From: CAYJAZ01 sp964370095
GTDB lineage: Bacteria; Desulfobacterota; Desulfovibrionia; Desulfovibrionales; Desulfovibrionaceae
Reading direction: 5' to 3'
DNA: 11,549 nucleotides
Assembly: GCA_964370095.1 (NCBI GenBank)
Contig: CAYJHJ010000066.1
Coordinates: forward strand, 1-11,549
The notes beneath the pieces were generated by a model that was given only the letters and a program-made list of their open reading frames with translations, was not told where the DNA came from and did no database searches. A program made the position numbers and the translations under genes. Each line of letters starts with the position of its first letter. Position 1 is the stretch's first letter. Of the stretch, positions 1 to 7,498 are shown piece after piece.

Positions 1-1604
1 CTATCATTCTTCAAATTCCAATCGGTAGCGAAGATTTATTTGAAGGTATTGTTGACTTGGTTTCAGGTCAAGCAATTTATTATGATAAAGCTTCTAAAGG
101 TGCTGAATTCAATATCACTGATGTTCCTGCTGACTTGAAAGACTTGTATGATGAAAAACGCATGGAAATGCTTGAAGCAGTTGCTGAAGAAGATGAAGTT
201 TTACTTGATAAATATCTTGAAACAGGCACACTTTCTGAAGAAGAAATTATTTCTTGTGTACGTAAAGCAACGATTGCAATGAATATTGTTCCTGTGCTTT
301 GCGGCTCAGCTTTCAAAAACATGGGCGTTCAGCCACTTCTTGATGCTATTGTTCGTTATCTTCCTTCACCACTTGATCTTCCTCCTATGAAAGGTGTTGT
401 GGTTGATTCAAATCCTGAAGAAGAAATCGAATGTATTCCATCAAGCAAAGAACCTTTAGCAGGTCTTATCTTCAAACTTTTCTCTGATCCTTATATCGGA
501 CATTTATCTTTCTTCCGTATTTACTCAGGTAAAATCGAAGCAGGTATGACTGTTTTCAACTCAGGTACACAAAAAAAAGAACGTGTTGGACGTATCTTAC
601 GCATGCACGCAAACAAACGTGAAGAAATTAAATCTGCTACAGCAGGCGACATTGTTGCTTTAGTTGGTTTGAAAAATGCTTCTACCGGTGATACTTTGTG
701 TGATGAAGGCAGAAACATTGCTCTTGAATCACTTGATATTCCAGAACCTGTTATCGAAGTTGCTATTGAGCCAAAAACAAAAGCTGACCGTGATACACTT
801 TCAGCTGCTTTAAATAAATTGGCAAAAGAAGATCCTTCTTTCCGTGTTAAAGGTGATGATGAAACAAATCAAACCCTTATCGCAGGTATGGGCGAACTTC
901 ACTTAGAAATTATTGTTGATCGTTTATTACGTGAATTCAATGTAAACGCAAATGTTGGTAAACCACAAGTTGCATACCGTGAAACAATTGCTAAGCCTTC
1001 AAAATCTGATATGAAATACGCTAAACAGTCAGGTGGTCGTGGTCAATACGGTCATGTTGTGATTGAAGTTGAACCAAATTCAGGCAAAGGCTATGAATTT
1101 GTAAACTCAATTACAGGCGGTGTAATTCCTAAAGAATACATTCCTGCTGTTGATAAAGGTATTCAAGATGCTTTGAAATCAGGTGTTTTAGCCGGCTTCC
1201 CTGTTGTTGATGTTAAAGTTAACCTTACTTTTGGTTCTTACCACGAAGTTGACTCATCAGAACAAGCTTTCTTAATTGCCGGTTCAATGGCTATTAAAGA
1301 AGCAATGCAAAAAGCTTCACCTATCCTTTTAGAACCAATTATGGACGTTGAAGTTGTAACTCCTGAAGATTATCTTGGCGATGTTATGGGCGATTTGAAT
1401 GGTCGTCGTGGTCGTGTTCAAGGTATGGAAGCAAGAGTTGGTGCTCAATCAATCCGTTGCCAAGTTCCATTATCAGAAATGTTTGGCTATGCAACAGATC
1501 TTCGTTCACGCACTCAAGGCCGTGCATCATTCTCAATGCAGTTTGATCACTATGAAAAAGTGCCTGCAAGCATCCAAGAAGAATTGGCTAAAAAGAGTTC
1601 ATAA
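1..1604 (+). CDS. fusA: Elongation factor G, C-terminal three quarters (5' end outside window)
   Basis: EF-G is the cytosolic GTPase that drives ribosomal translocation and, with ribosome recycling factor, splits post-termination ribosomes. The reading frame is open from base 3, so the TTG at 57 is internal and not a start. The visible 533 residues begin late in the G domain at about residue 160 of the family; the P-loop and NKxD motifs lie off the window. Seen in order: the G5-type motif CGSAF, the domain II stretch GLIFKLFSDPYIG, the domain III motif AGMGELHLEI, the domain IV stretch GRGQYGHVVIEVEP with GSYHEVDSSE, and domain V with EPIMDVEVVTPEDYLGDVMG and GRRGRVQGM. The implied full length of about 690 residues is normal. 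Codon choice looks less AT-rich than in the neighbours, as expected for a highly expressed gene. An intrinsic terminator follows 21 bases after the stop, so fusA ends its transcription unit. Identity is secure. Confidence 0.97.
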   Translation, partial: IILQIPIGSEDLFEGIVDLVSGQAIYYDKASKGAEFNITDVPADLKDLYDEKRMEMLEAVAEEDEVLLDKYLETGTLSEEEIISCVRKATIAMNIVPVLCGSAFKNMGVQPLLDAIVRYLPSPLDLPPMKGVVVDSNPEEEIECIPSSKEPLAGLIFKLFSDPYIGHLSFFRIYSGKIEAGMTVFNSGTQKKERVGRILRMHANKREEIKSATAGDIVALVGLKNASTGDTLCDEGRNIALESLDIPEPVIEVAIEPKTKADRDTLSAALNKLAKEDPSFRVKGDDETNQTLIAGMGELHLEIIVDRLLREFNVNANVGKPQVAYRETIAKPSKSDMKYAKQSGGRGQYGHVVIEVEPNSGKGYEFVNSITGGVIPKEYIPAVDKGIQDALKSGVLAGFPVVDVKVNLTFGSYHEVDSSEQAFLIAGSMAIKEAMQKASPILLEPIMDVEVVTPEDYLGDVMGDLNGRRGRVQGMEARVGAQSIRCQVPLSEMFGYATDLRSRTQGRASFSMQFDHYEKVPASIQEELAKKSS

Positions 1605-1625
1605 TTTTTTTTAGAATATAACTTA

Positions 1626-1659
1626 GGGGAATTTGCATAAGTAAATTCCCCTTTTTTTT
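1626..1659 (+). terminator. Intrinsic terminator of fusA
   Basis: GGGGAATTT at 1626-1634 pairs perfectly with AAATTCCCC at 1643-1651. A further C-G pair and a G-U pair inside leave a four-base ATAA loop. Eight T residues follow directly at 1652-1659. It sits 21 bases after the fusA stop and separates fusA from the nnr gene. Confidence 0.92.
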
Positions 1660-1685
1660 ATACACAAAACCTGTGTTTGAAATAC

Positions 1686-1714
1686 TATACATTTAACAAT
1701 TTTTATGCTATAGA
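1686..1714 (+). promoter_or_regulatory. Candidate promoter of the nnr gene
   Basis: TATACA at 1686-1691 could act as a -35 box (4 of 6 matches to consensus). A 17-base spacer leads to an extended -10 element, TGC then TATAGA at 1709-1714 (4 of 6 in the hexamer). Transcription would start near 1721, giving a very short leader before the ATG at 1735. AT-rich DNA yields such matches by chance, so this is tentative. The terminator just upstream does make a separate promoter here likely. Confidence 0.35.
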
Positions 1715-1725
1715 ATTTTCTATAG
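1708..1725. repeat. Inverted repeat overlapping nnr -10 box and ribosome binding site
   Basis: CTATAGAA at 1708-1715 and TTCTATAG at 1718-1725 are exact inverted copies separated by two bases. The element covers the candidate -10 hexamer and runs into the AGGAG ribosome binding site at 1724-1728. It could be an operator, or as RNA a 7-bp hairpin with a four-base loop that partly masks the ribosome binding site. It is AT-rich, so chance occurrence is possible. Confidence 0.4.
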
Positions 1726-1734
1726 GAGTTTCTC

Positions 1735-3243
1735 ATGCTTGATTATGAAATTATTGCTTTATCTTCTGAAATGTCTCTAATGGATAGAGAAACTATTAAA
1801 GAACTTGATATTTCACTAAAAGATTTAATGTATAATGCTTCTAAAAGCTTTTGCACAGCACTGTTAGAAGATGAAATTATAAAAGATGTTGAAAGCATAC
1901 TTTTTTTATGCGGAAACGGAAACAATGGCGGCGATGGTTATGCTGCAGCACTTCTTTTATTTGAAAAAGGCTTTAATATTGAAATTTATACTGTTGAGCC
2001 TGATAAAGGCAGAAGCAAGGCAGCGCAATATTGGTTTGAAAAATGCTTTGAAGCAAAAAAAATAAAAATTATTTATGATCTTGATTCTGCATTTGCAAAA
2101 GCTGATTTGATTGTTGATGCTATGTATGGCACCGGTTTTCGTGATGAGTTTAATGAACAAGTTGGTGAAGTATTTAGAAAAGTTGAAAATATTTCAGCTA
2201 AAAAAGTTGCTATAGATGCCCCATCAGGTGTTGTGATGGATAATCCAAGAGCTTGCAAGCATGCCTTTAAAGCAGATTTAACCATTACCTTTGAATTTTT
2301 GAAATACGGCTTGGTTTCCGATTTCACAGCTGCATATGCAGGGCGAGTGAAACTTGTTTCCATTGGTTTTCCTCCTAGTGTGCGTGAAAAAATGTATCAA
2401 ACAGGTAATCGATATATTTTATCAGACCCTTTGGCTGAAGTGAAAAGAAAGCCTGATTCACATAAAGGCGATTATGGCAAACTTCTCATGATATGTTCAT
2501 CAAAAAATATGACTGGAGCAGGATATTTATCTGCTATGGGAGCATTGAGGACAGGTATAGGACTTTTATGTTTTTCATGTCCTGAAGATGCAACTTTTGT
2601 GATGCAAGCAAAATTAAATGAACCCATTTTTTCCCCTTATATTCCTAATTCTATAGATTCATTTATAGAAAATATTGGAGATTTGGAAAACTATACTTCA
2701 ATTTTACACGGTTGTGGAGTAGGGAATACAAACATTACTAATCAGATCAACAGATATCTTCTTGAAGTATATGATAATACACTTGTTCTTGATGGTGATG
2801 CTATAAATTCTTTGGCTGCAGACAAGGATTTTATAAATCTAATCAATAATAAAAAATGTAAGCTTGTCCTTACACCTCATCCTTTAGAAATGGCTAGGCT
2901 AGTAAATAAAGCTGTCAGCTATGTTCAAGCAAACAGAATGTCTGTTGCAAAAGACTTTGCAAAAAATTATGACTGTGCTGTAATCCTAAAAGGTGCTAAA
3001 ACAATTATTGCACTTCCGGAAGGTAAAGCCTATGTAAGCACAGCTGTAAATCCCGGTATGGCAAGAGGTGGAAGCGGCGATATTTTATCAGGAATGGTGG
3101 CTTCTTTACTTGCTCAAAATTTTCCAATGGGCAAAGCTTTATGCTCAGCAGTTTTTAGGCATGCTCAATCAGCCGATAAAGCAAAAGAAATTTTTGGTGA
3201 AAACGCAATGCTTCCAAGCGATATGGTGAATTTAATCAAATAG
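1735..3243 (+). CDS. nnr: Bifunctional NAD(P)H-hydrate epimerase / ADP-dependent NAD(P)H-hydrate dehydratase
   Basis: This cytosolic repair enzyme restores damaged NADH and NADPH: the N-terminal epimerase interconverts R and S hydrates, and the C-terminal dehydratase removes water from the S form using ADP. The 502 residues match the usual length of the fused YjeF-type protein. The epimerase part (about 1-215) shows GNGNNGGDG at 60-68, DAMYGTG at 128-134 and DAPSG at 161-165. The dehydratase part (about 225-502) shows HKGDYGK at 243-249, VLDGDAINSL at 351-360, TPHPLEMARL at 380-389 and the active-site loop GGSGDILSGM at 445-454, whose Asp449 is the expected base. The common glycine-rich GPGLG-type stretch reads HGCGVG at 325-330, a mild variant. 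ATG at 1735 is supported by AGGAG six bases upstream. The gene stands alone between the fusA terminator and a convergent lpxB. Confidence 0.95.
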   Translation: MLDYEIIALSSEMSLMDRETIKELDISLKDLMYNASKSFCTALLEDEIIKDVESILFLCGNGNNGGDGYAAALLLFEKGFNIEIYTVEPDKGRSKAAQYWFEKCFEAKKIKIIYDLDSAFAKADLIVDAMYGTGFRDEFNEQVGEVFRKVENISAKKVAIDAPSGVVMDNPRACKHAFKADLTITFEFLKYGLVSDFTAAYAGRVKLVSIGFPPSVREKMYQTGNRYILSDPLAEVKRKPDSHKGDYGKLLMICSSKNMTGAGYLSAMGALRTGIGLLCFSCPEDATFVMQAKLNEPIFSPYIPNSIDSFIENIGDLENYTSILHGCGVGNTNITNQINRYLLEVYDNTLVLDGDAINSLAADKDFINLINNKKCKLVLTPHPLEMARLVNKAVSYVQANRMSVAKDFAKNYDCAVILKGAKTIIALPEGKAYVSTAVNPGMARGGSGDILSGMVASLLAQNFPMGKALCSAVFRHAQSADKAKEIFGENAMLPSDMVNLIK

Positions 3244-3278
3244 TTTATATGTGCATAATATAAAGTAAGATTTAATTA

Positions 3279-4481
3279 TTATAGTAAATCATCAAAGATA
3301 TCAATTCTTTTACTTGGTGCTGCCATTTTTTCTTCAAGAATTTTAAGATCTTTGTTTATCTTATCAATTTTATCACTCTTGTATAACCATTCTTTAATCT
3401 GCCTTGCCAGAATATCTGCTTTTGCTTCATTTTGAAGATATTCAGGAAAAACTTCTCTATTAAAAATTAAATTTACCAAACCTACAAATTTAACTTTAAG
3501 AAAGAGCATCACAATATAATAAGATAATTTTGATCCTTTATAAGAAATGACTGTTGGAACACCTAAAAGCCCAGTTTCAAGGGTGGCCGTTCCTGATGCT
3601 GCAATGCAAAATTCACAAGTTCTCAGAAATTTATACCTTTCGCTTCCCGAAACAAATTGTATTTTTGGAAGAGGGTAGAAATCATTTTCTTCATTAGCAT
3701 CTTTGTGTAATTCCTCTTCACAATTTTCTTCCCAAGCTTGAGTAAGATATTCTCTTGAAAAATTAGGTGCTTGTATAATATGAAATTCCATTTTAGGAAA
3801 TTCATGCTTTAAAAGAGCTGCTGTTTTAGCAAAAATTGGCAGAAGATAGTTTATTTCGCTTTTTCTGCTTCCCGGCATTAGAGCAATACGGAAAGGAACA
3901 AATTCTCTATTTTCTTTTTTGAATGGTGCCAAAAAATCTACTAATGGATTTTGTATATAACTGACGTTTATATTGTATTTTTTGTAATATTCAACTTCAA
4001 AAGGGAGTATGCAAAGGATTGAACGCACATATTTTTGTAAAAATTTTATTCTATATTCACGTGTAGCCCAAACTTTTGGTGGTATAAAGTAATAAACGGG
4101 AATATTATGTTTTTTAGCAAATTTTGCTATACGAAAATTAAATTCAGCACTGTCAACCAATAAAATTGCATCCGGCTTATGTTCTAGTATTGATTTTTTA
4201 ATTTCTCTAAGTAGTTTGAATATTTTAGGAATTGATTGTAAAACTTCAACTATTCCCATAACAGAAAGTTCATTGATATGAAAAAAATTAACTTGCCCTT
4301 CTTCTTCTAATTTGTTTCCGCCCATACCGATAGCTTCAAGCATAGGATAACTTTTTTTTAGCGAACTAAGCAAAATTCCAGCCTGTAAATCCCCTGAAAC
4401 TTCACAAGCATTTATCCAAATTTTTAATTTTTTATCATGGGTATGAGTAAGATTATCTTTATCTGAATTTATAGTATTCAT
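3279..4481 (-). CDS. lpxB: Lipid-A-disaccharide synthase
   Basis: LpxB is a GT19 glycosyltransferase at the inner face of the inner membrane. It joins UDP-2,3-diacylglucosamine to lipid X to form the lipid A disaccharide 1-phosphate. The 400 residues are slightly longer than usual because about 18 polar residues precede the conserved start KIWINACEVSGD; no later Met would serve, so this start is kept. Family marks: EVSGD at 27-31, GMGG at 52-55, PPKVWATREYR at 134-144, PGSRKSEI at 203-210, SGTATLETGLLGVP at 296-309 and the hydrophobic membrane-binding patch around 317-345. The motif usually written D-x-P-D-F-N reads DSAEFN at 110-115, a small deviation. It is the last gene of a three-gene operon, three bases after the upstream stop. 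Only a weak AAGAG precedes it, so translation may be coupled. Its 3' end lies 35 bases from the convergent nnr end, with no convincing terminator between. Confidence 0.95.
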   Translation of the reverse strand: MNTINSDKDNLTHTHDKKLKIWINACEVSGDLQAGILLSSLKKSYPMLEAIGMGGNKLEEEGQVNFFHINELSVMGIVEVLQSIPKIFKLLREIKKSILEHKPDAILLVDSAEFNFRIAKFAKKHNIPVYYFIPPKVWATREYRIKFLQKYVRSILCILPFEVEYYKKYNINVSYIQNPLVDFLAPFKKENREFVPFRIALMPGSRKSEINYLLPIFAKTAALLKHEFPKMEFHIIQAPNFSREYLTQAWEENCEEELHKDANEENDFYPLPKIQFVSGSERYKFLRTCEFCIAASGTATLETGLLGVPTVISYKGSKLSYYIVMLFLKVKFVGLVNLIFNREVFPEYLQNEAKADILARQIKEWLYKSDKIDKINKDLKILEEKMAAPSKRIDIFDDLL

Positions 4482-4484
4482 AGT

Positions 4485-5438
4485 TTACTCTTGTATTAAT
4501 TTATTTTTTGTTAATAAATCATAAAGCAAAGAAATTATAATTCCTACAATCACTGTGAAAACAAAACGCACGCCAAGGGTAACCCAAGCAGAGGCTCCAA
4601 GAAGCATCAAAAGAATAGTGTCTTCAATAAGGGCATGTGCTAAACCCATGACTGAAATTGAACAAAACAAATCTTTTTTTGAAAGTTTTTGTTCTTGCAC
4701 GTTTTTCAACAAAAGGCCGCTTCCTGATACAATTCCTGCAATAAAACCAACTATTAAAATTGTTGTTGTTTCTTTTGTCATACCTAAAATTTTTAAAAAT
4801 GGGGAAAGGGCTTTTTCAAGAAGGTCGGTAACATGAATCTTTGTTAAAAAAGAGTGTAGCAAAAGCACAAGCCATATAATTAAAAATATTTTCATAAGGT
4901 TAAGAATTTCACCCCAAACCCAAAGTGGCAAAGAGGCACTGGAAGGGCTTTCTAAAAGTATACGTGCAGGCTCTGAGTGAAAGCCCGTATACTGATAAAA
5001 AAGATTCATTATAATTCCTGCTAACATTCCTACAACAAATCGTAAAACCACTTGTGAAATAAATGAAACCCCACATTCTTGGGTTATTTTACTTTCTAAA
5101 ATAAGGTTATGAGCAAATAAAACCACTAATGAAAAAATAGAAGCTTGAGCAACAGTGATTGTTCCAATTTCAGAAGTTATCCCCATAACCACAACAATAG
5201 CAGAATAGAGATTAACCACAAGTGAAACAGCAAAAGCCAAGCCAAATTCAGCCGGAAGTCCTATTAAAGCCATTAAAGGCTCTAAAGGAGCTGCAAGATA
5301 TTTAATAAGACCAAGCTCAGAAAGGATTTTCACAATAATTGTAATTGGAATAACAACTTTAAATACTCTTTGTGAAACTTTTATGCTGTCAAAGAAGGTT
5401 TCTTTAAATAAATCGATTATTGCTTTTGTAAATTCCAT
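4485..5438 (-). CDS. Nucleoside-recognition (Gate) domain inner-membrane protein, function unknown
   Basis: This is an integral inner-membrane protein of 317 residues with about eight to nine hydrophobic segments and no signal peptide. It resembles proteins annotated 'nucleoside recognition domain' (Gate fold, as in SpmA/SpmB, YjiG/YjiH and the core of CNT transporters). It carries two related halves. The first (about 25-120) has a loop with APLEPLMALIGLP and then AHNLILES at 109-116. The second (about 182-285) has EKALSPFLKILGM and then AHALIEDT at 267-274; conserved polar residues sit in glycine-rich membrane segments (GSGLLLKN at 238-245). Such repeats often form a substrate path in transporters, but the substrate here is unknown. 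The start lies two bases after the upstream TAG (TAGTCATG) with no clear ribosome binding site, so translation is probably coupled. Its place before lpxB suggests, without proving, an envelope role. Confidence 0.8.
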   Translation of the reverse strand: MEFTKAIIDLFKETFFDSIKVSQRVFKVVIPITIIVKILSELGLIKYLAAPLEPLMALIGLPAEFGLAFAVSLVVNLYSAIVVVMGITSEIGTITVAQASIFSLVVLFAHNLILESKITQECGVSFISQVVLRFVVGMLAGIIMNLFYQYTGFHSEPARILLESPSSASLPLWVWGEILNLMKIFLIIWLVLLLHSFLTKIHVTDLLEKALSPFLKILGMTKETTTILIVGFIAGIVSGSGLLLKNVQEQKLSKKDLFCSISVMGLAHALIEDTILLMLLGASAWVTLGVRFVFTVIVGIIISLLYDLLTKNKLIQE

Positions 5439-5440
5439 GA

Positions 5441-6358
5441 CTAACCGTGATATTGTTCGTTTCTATTAAATTCTGAAAATTCTTTTAAATGATAAATATA
5501 ATCCCTTAAAGCATGAGACCATGAACGTGGTGTTATATTTGTTAAATTTGTAAATTTGTCATTTGAAAGAACTGAATAAGCGGGTCTTTTTGCAATTTGA
5601 TTAAGATCAGAAGTAGGGATTGGAGTAACTTTTGCTTGTATTCCAGCAATATCTAAAGCTTCATGAGCTAGTTCAAACCAAGAGGCTCTTCCTGAATTTG
5701 TTAAGTGATAAAGCCCTTGCACTTTTTCATTCAAAAGAAGAACTGAATTTGCAGCAACACCTAAAGTAGAAGAGGGTGAGCCAACTTGATCAAAAACAAC
5801 TTTTAATTCATTGCCTTCTTTTGCTTTTTGTAAAATTGTAGAAACAAAGTTTTTTCTTCCTGAGCCAAAAAGCCAAGAAGTTCTTATAATAAGGTAATTT
5901 TTTAAAGCCAAATCTCTTATAGCATTTTCACCTGCAAGTTTTGAGGAACCATAAACGCATAAAGGATTGGGCTCATCTTCTTCAGTGTAAGGTGTTGACT
6001 TTAGTCCATCAAAAACAAAATCTGTGCTATAGTGAACTAATGTAGTATCAGTATTTTGAATAAGTTTGCCTATCATTAAAGGAAAATCTCTATTAACTTT
6101 ATAGGCTTTATCTCTTTCTTCTTCTGCTTTATCAACTTGTGTGTAAGCTATTGTATTAAAAATAATATCAGGGTTGATTTCTTCTAGTTTTTCTTCAAAT
6201 AATACACGGTTGAAAATATCAAAATCTTCTCTACCTAATGTGCTTACTTCGTAATTGTATTCATTTGATGCTTCACAATGGCTAAGCTTTCTAACAAGTT
6301 TTTGCCCTAAAAGACCAGTTTTGCCACCTAATACAAGAACTTTTTTCGTAGTTTTCAT
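5441..6358 (-). CDS. rfbD: dTDP-4-dehydrorhamnose reductase (RfbD/RmlD family)
   Basis: This cytosolic short-chain dehydrogenase carries out the last step of dTDP-L-rhamnose synthesis, reducing dTDP-4-dehydro-L-rhamnose with NAD(P)H. At 305 residues it has family length. Visible marks: the Rossmann motif GGKTGLLGQ at 11-19, NTIAYTQVDKAEEE at 68-81, STDFVFDG at 111-118 and the catalytic pair Tyr136 and Lys140 in VYGSSKLAGE. RTSWLFG and KRPAYSVLSNDKF follow in the sugar-binding C-terminal part. AAGGTGA at 6363-6369 lies four bases before the ATG and fits the 16S tail well, making this the best initiation site in the operon. It is the first gene of the operon with the Gate protein and lpxB. No rfbA, rfbB or rfbC is in the window, so the sugar product is inferred from family only. 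A related NDP-sugar reductase role is possible. Confidence 0.9.
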   Translation of the reverse strand: MKTTKKVLVLGGKTGLLGQKLVRKLSHCEASNEYNYEVSTLGREDFDIFNRVLFEEKLEEINPDIIFNTIAYTQVDKAEEERDKAYKVNRDFPLMIGKLIQNTDTTLVHYSTDFVFDGLKSTPYTEEDEPNPLCVYGSSKLAGENAIRDLALKNYLIIRTSWLFGSGRKNFVSTILQKAKEGNELKVVFDQVGSPSSTLGVAANSVLLLNEKVQGLYHLTNSGRASWFELAHEALDIAGIQAKVTPIPTSDLNQIAKRPAYSVLSNDKFTNLTNITPRSWSHALRDYIYHLKEFSEFNRNEQYHG

Positions 6359-6382
6359 TAAATCACCTTTGCTAGCTTTTAA

Positions 6383-6411
6383 ATTATAATAAAGAAAAAG
6401 ATAGTTTTGGA
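6383..6411 (-). promoter_or_regulatory. Candidate promoter of the rfbD-Gate-lpxB operon
   Basis: On the minus strand a perfect TATAAT reads from 6388 to 6383, about 25 bases before the rfbD start codon. A weak -35 (TCCAAA, 6411-6406) lies 17 bases upstream. The 258-base divergent gap between rfbD and purC must hold promoters for both sides. The perfect -10 box favours this one, but the poor -35 and AT-rich surroundings keep it tentative. Confidence 0.35.
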
Positions 6412-6551
6412 TTAAAAATTATTAAGTAATTAGTTTTTTCAAACAAAGAATAATTTACCTCTATGTGCAAATAATTTCAAGTTCTTTTTACTTAAAATTT
6501 TTCTTATAAACTAGACTGTTAGATTAATTTGATATATTTATTTAAAAAAAC

Positions 6552-6580
6552 TTGAAGAATTATAAGAATCAGTATATATT
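6552..6580 (+). promoter_or_regulatory. Candidate promoter of purC-fabI
   Basis: TTGAAG at 6552-6557 (4 of 6 to the -35 consensus) is followed after exactly 17 bases by TATATT at 6575-6580 (5 of 6 to the -10 consensus). Transcription would begin near 6587, giving a leader of about 30 bases with AAGGAA at 6605-6610 before the ATG at 6617. The remainder of the 6359-6616 gap is very AT-rich. I see no riboswitch or purine-repressor-like operator there. Confidence 0.5.
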
Positions 6581-6616
6581 CTTTTGCGAAGAAAACATAT
6601 TAATAAGGAATTATTC

Positions 6617-7490
6617 ATGGCTGTAATCAAAACCGATATAAAAGAATACCCTTTACTTTCAAGAGGAAAAGTAAGAGATATTTATGAAATCGATAATGAA
6701 ACCCTTCTTATTGTTACAACGGACAGAATGTCTGCTTTTGACGTTATCCTAGACGATCCTATCGAAGGGAAAGGAATTATCCTCAACCAAATAAGCTTGT
6801 TTTGGTTTGAAATGTTTAAAGATATTATACCAAATCATGTTAAAGTTTCTGATTTTTNNNNNNNNNNTTCAAAAATACAAAGACTCACTTGAAAACAGAT
6901 CAATTATTGTTAAAAAAGCTAAGCCTTTACCTATTGAATGCATTGTAAGGGGCTATATCACAGGTTCAGGTTGGAAAGATTATAAAAAAACAGGAACTGT
7001 TTGCGGCTATGACTTGCCTCAAAACATGCAAGACAGTGAAAAATTTTCAAAACCTTTGTTCACCCCCTCTACAAAAGCAGAACAGGGTGATCATGATGAA
7101 AATATTACTGTAGAACAAGCTGAAAAATTATTAGGAAAAGAACTGGCTGATAAAGTAGCACAAATTTCTATTGAAATGTATAGTCGTGGACGTGATTATG
7201 CTGACACAAAAGGCATTATCATTGCAGATACGAAATTTGAATTCGGCTTGATTGACAATGAGCTTATTCTTATTGATGAAGCCCTTACCCCTGATTCATC
7301 ACGTTTTTGGGACAAAGAGAAATATGAAGTTGGGAAAAGTCAACCAAGTTTTGATAAACAATATCTAAGAGATTGGTTAGAGGAACAGCCTTGGGATAAA
7401 ACACCTCCTGCACCGCGCTTGCCAAAAGAGGTGGCTGATACTGCAGCTCAAAAATACAATGATGTATACAATAAACTTGTTTCAAAGTAG
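6617..7490 (+). CDS. purC: SAICAR synthetase (phosphoribosylaminoimidazole-succinocarboxamide synthase), interrupted by a scaffold gap
   Basis: PurC joins aspartate to CAIR using ATP in de novo purine synthesis, giving SAICAR. ATG at 6617 is chosen because AAGGAA lies six bases upstream and the protein then starts at MAVIKT; an in-frame TTG at 6584 has no such support. The first 80 residues carry RGKVRDIYE and TTDRMSAFDV. After the gap come KKAKPLPIECIVRGYITGSG, FTPSTKAEQGDHDENIT, DTKFEFG and DEALTPDSSRFW, all typical of the long (about 290-300 residue) form. The two parts lie in different frames only because the run of 10 Ns at 6858-6867 does not have the true gap length. Compared with remembered family members, about seven residues should separate Phe80 from the QKYKD segment, so about 18 unknown bases instead of 10. 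That would give about 293 residues. I regard the gene as intact, not a pseudogene. It is the first gene of a purC-fabI pair. Confidence 0.93.
6858..6867. other. Scaffold gap of 10 Ns inside purC
   Basis: Ten consecutive undetermined bases join two contigs within purC. The number is a placeholder: reading frames on the two sides agree only if the true missing length is 12, 15, 18 or a similar value. Nothing else in the window is undetermined. Confidence 0.99.
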
Positions 7491-7498
7491 GGACTATT

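Noticed and set aside
57..59. TTG at 57 as the start of fusA
   Set aside because: The EF-G sequence continues in frame upstream (IPIGSEDLFEGIVD) to the window edge, so this is an internal Leu codon.
80..322. Minus-strand open frame opposite fusA, and similar short frames opposite fusA and nnr (521-718, 1384-1569, 1743-1925, 1957-2363)
   Set aside because: They lie wholly inside strongly conserved genes on the other strand, show no family motif and no ribosome binding site, and are shadow frames.
3244..3290. Possible terminators in the 35-base convergent gap between nnr and lpxB: TTTATAT/ATATAAA and GATTTA/TAAATC inverted repeats
   Set aside because: The stems contain almost no G-C pairs, lack a following T run, and the second overlaps the lpxB stop; chance is likely in such AT-rich DNA.
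6564..6583. AAGAAT/ATTCTT inverted repeat over the purC -10 box as an operator
   Set aside because: Only six base pairs with an eight-base spacer in very AT-rich DNA; too weak to separate from chance.
6617..7490. purC as a frameshifted pseudogene or as two separate genes
   Set aside because: The frame change coincides exactly with the 10 Ns, and all conserved motifs on both sides are intact, so an assembly gap explains it.
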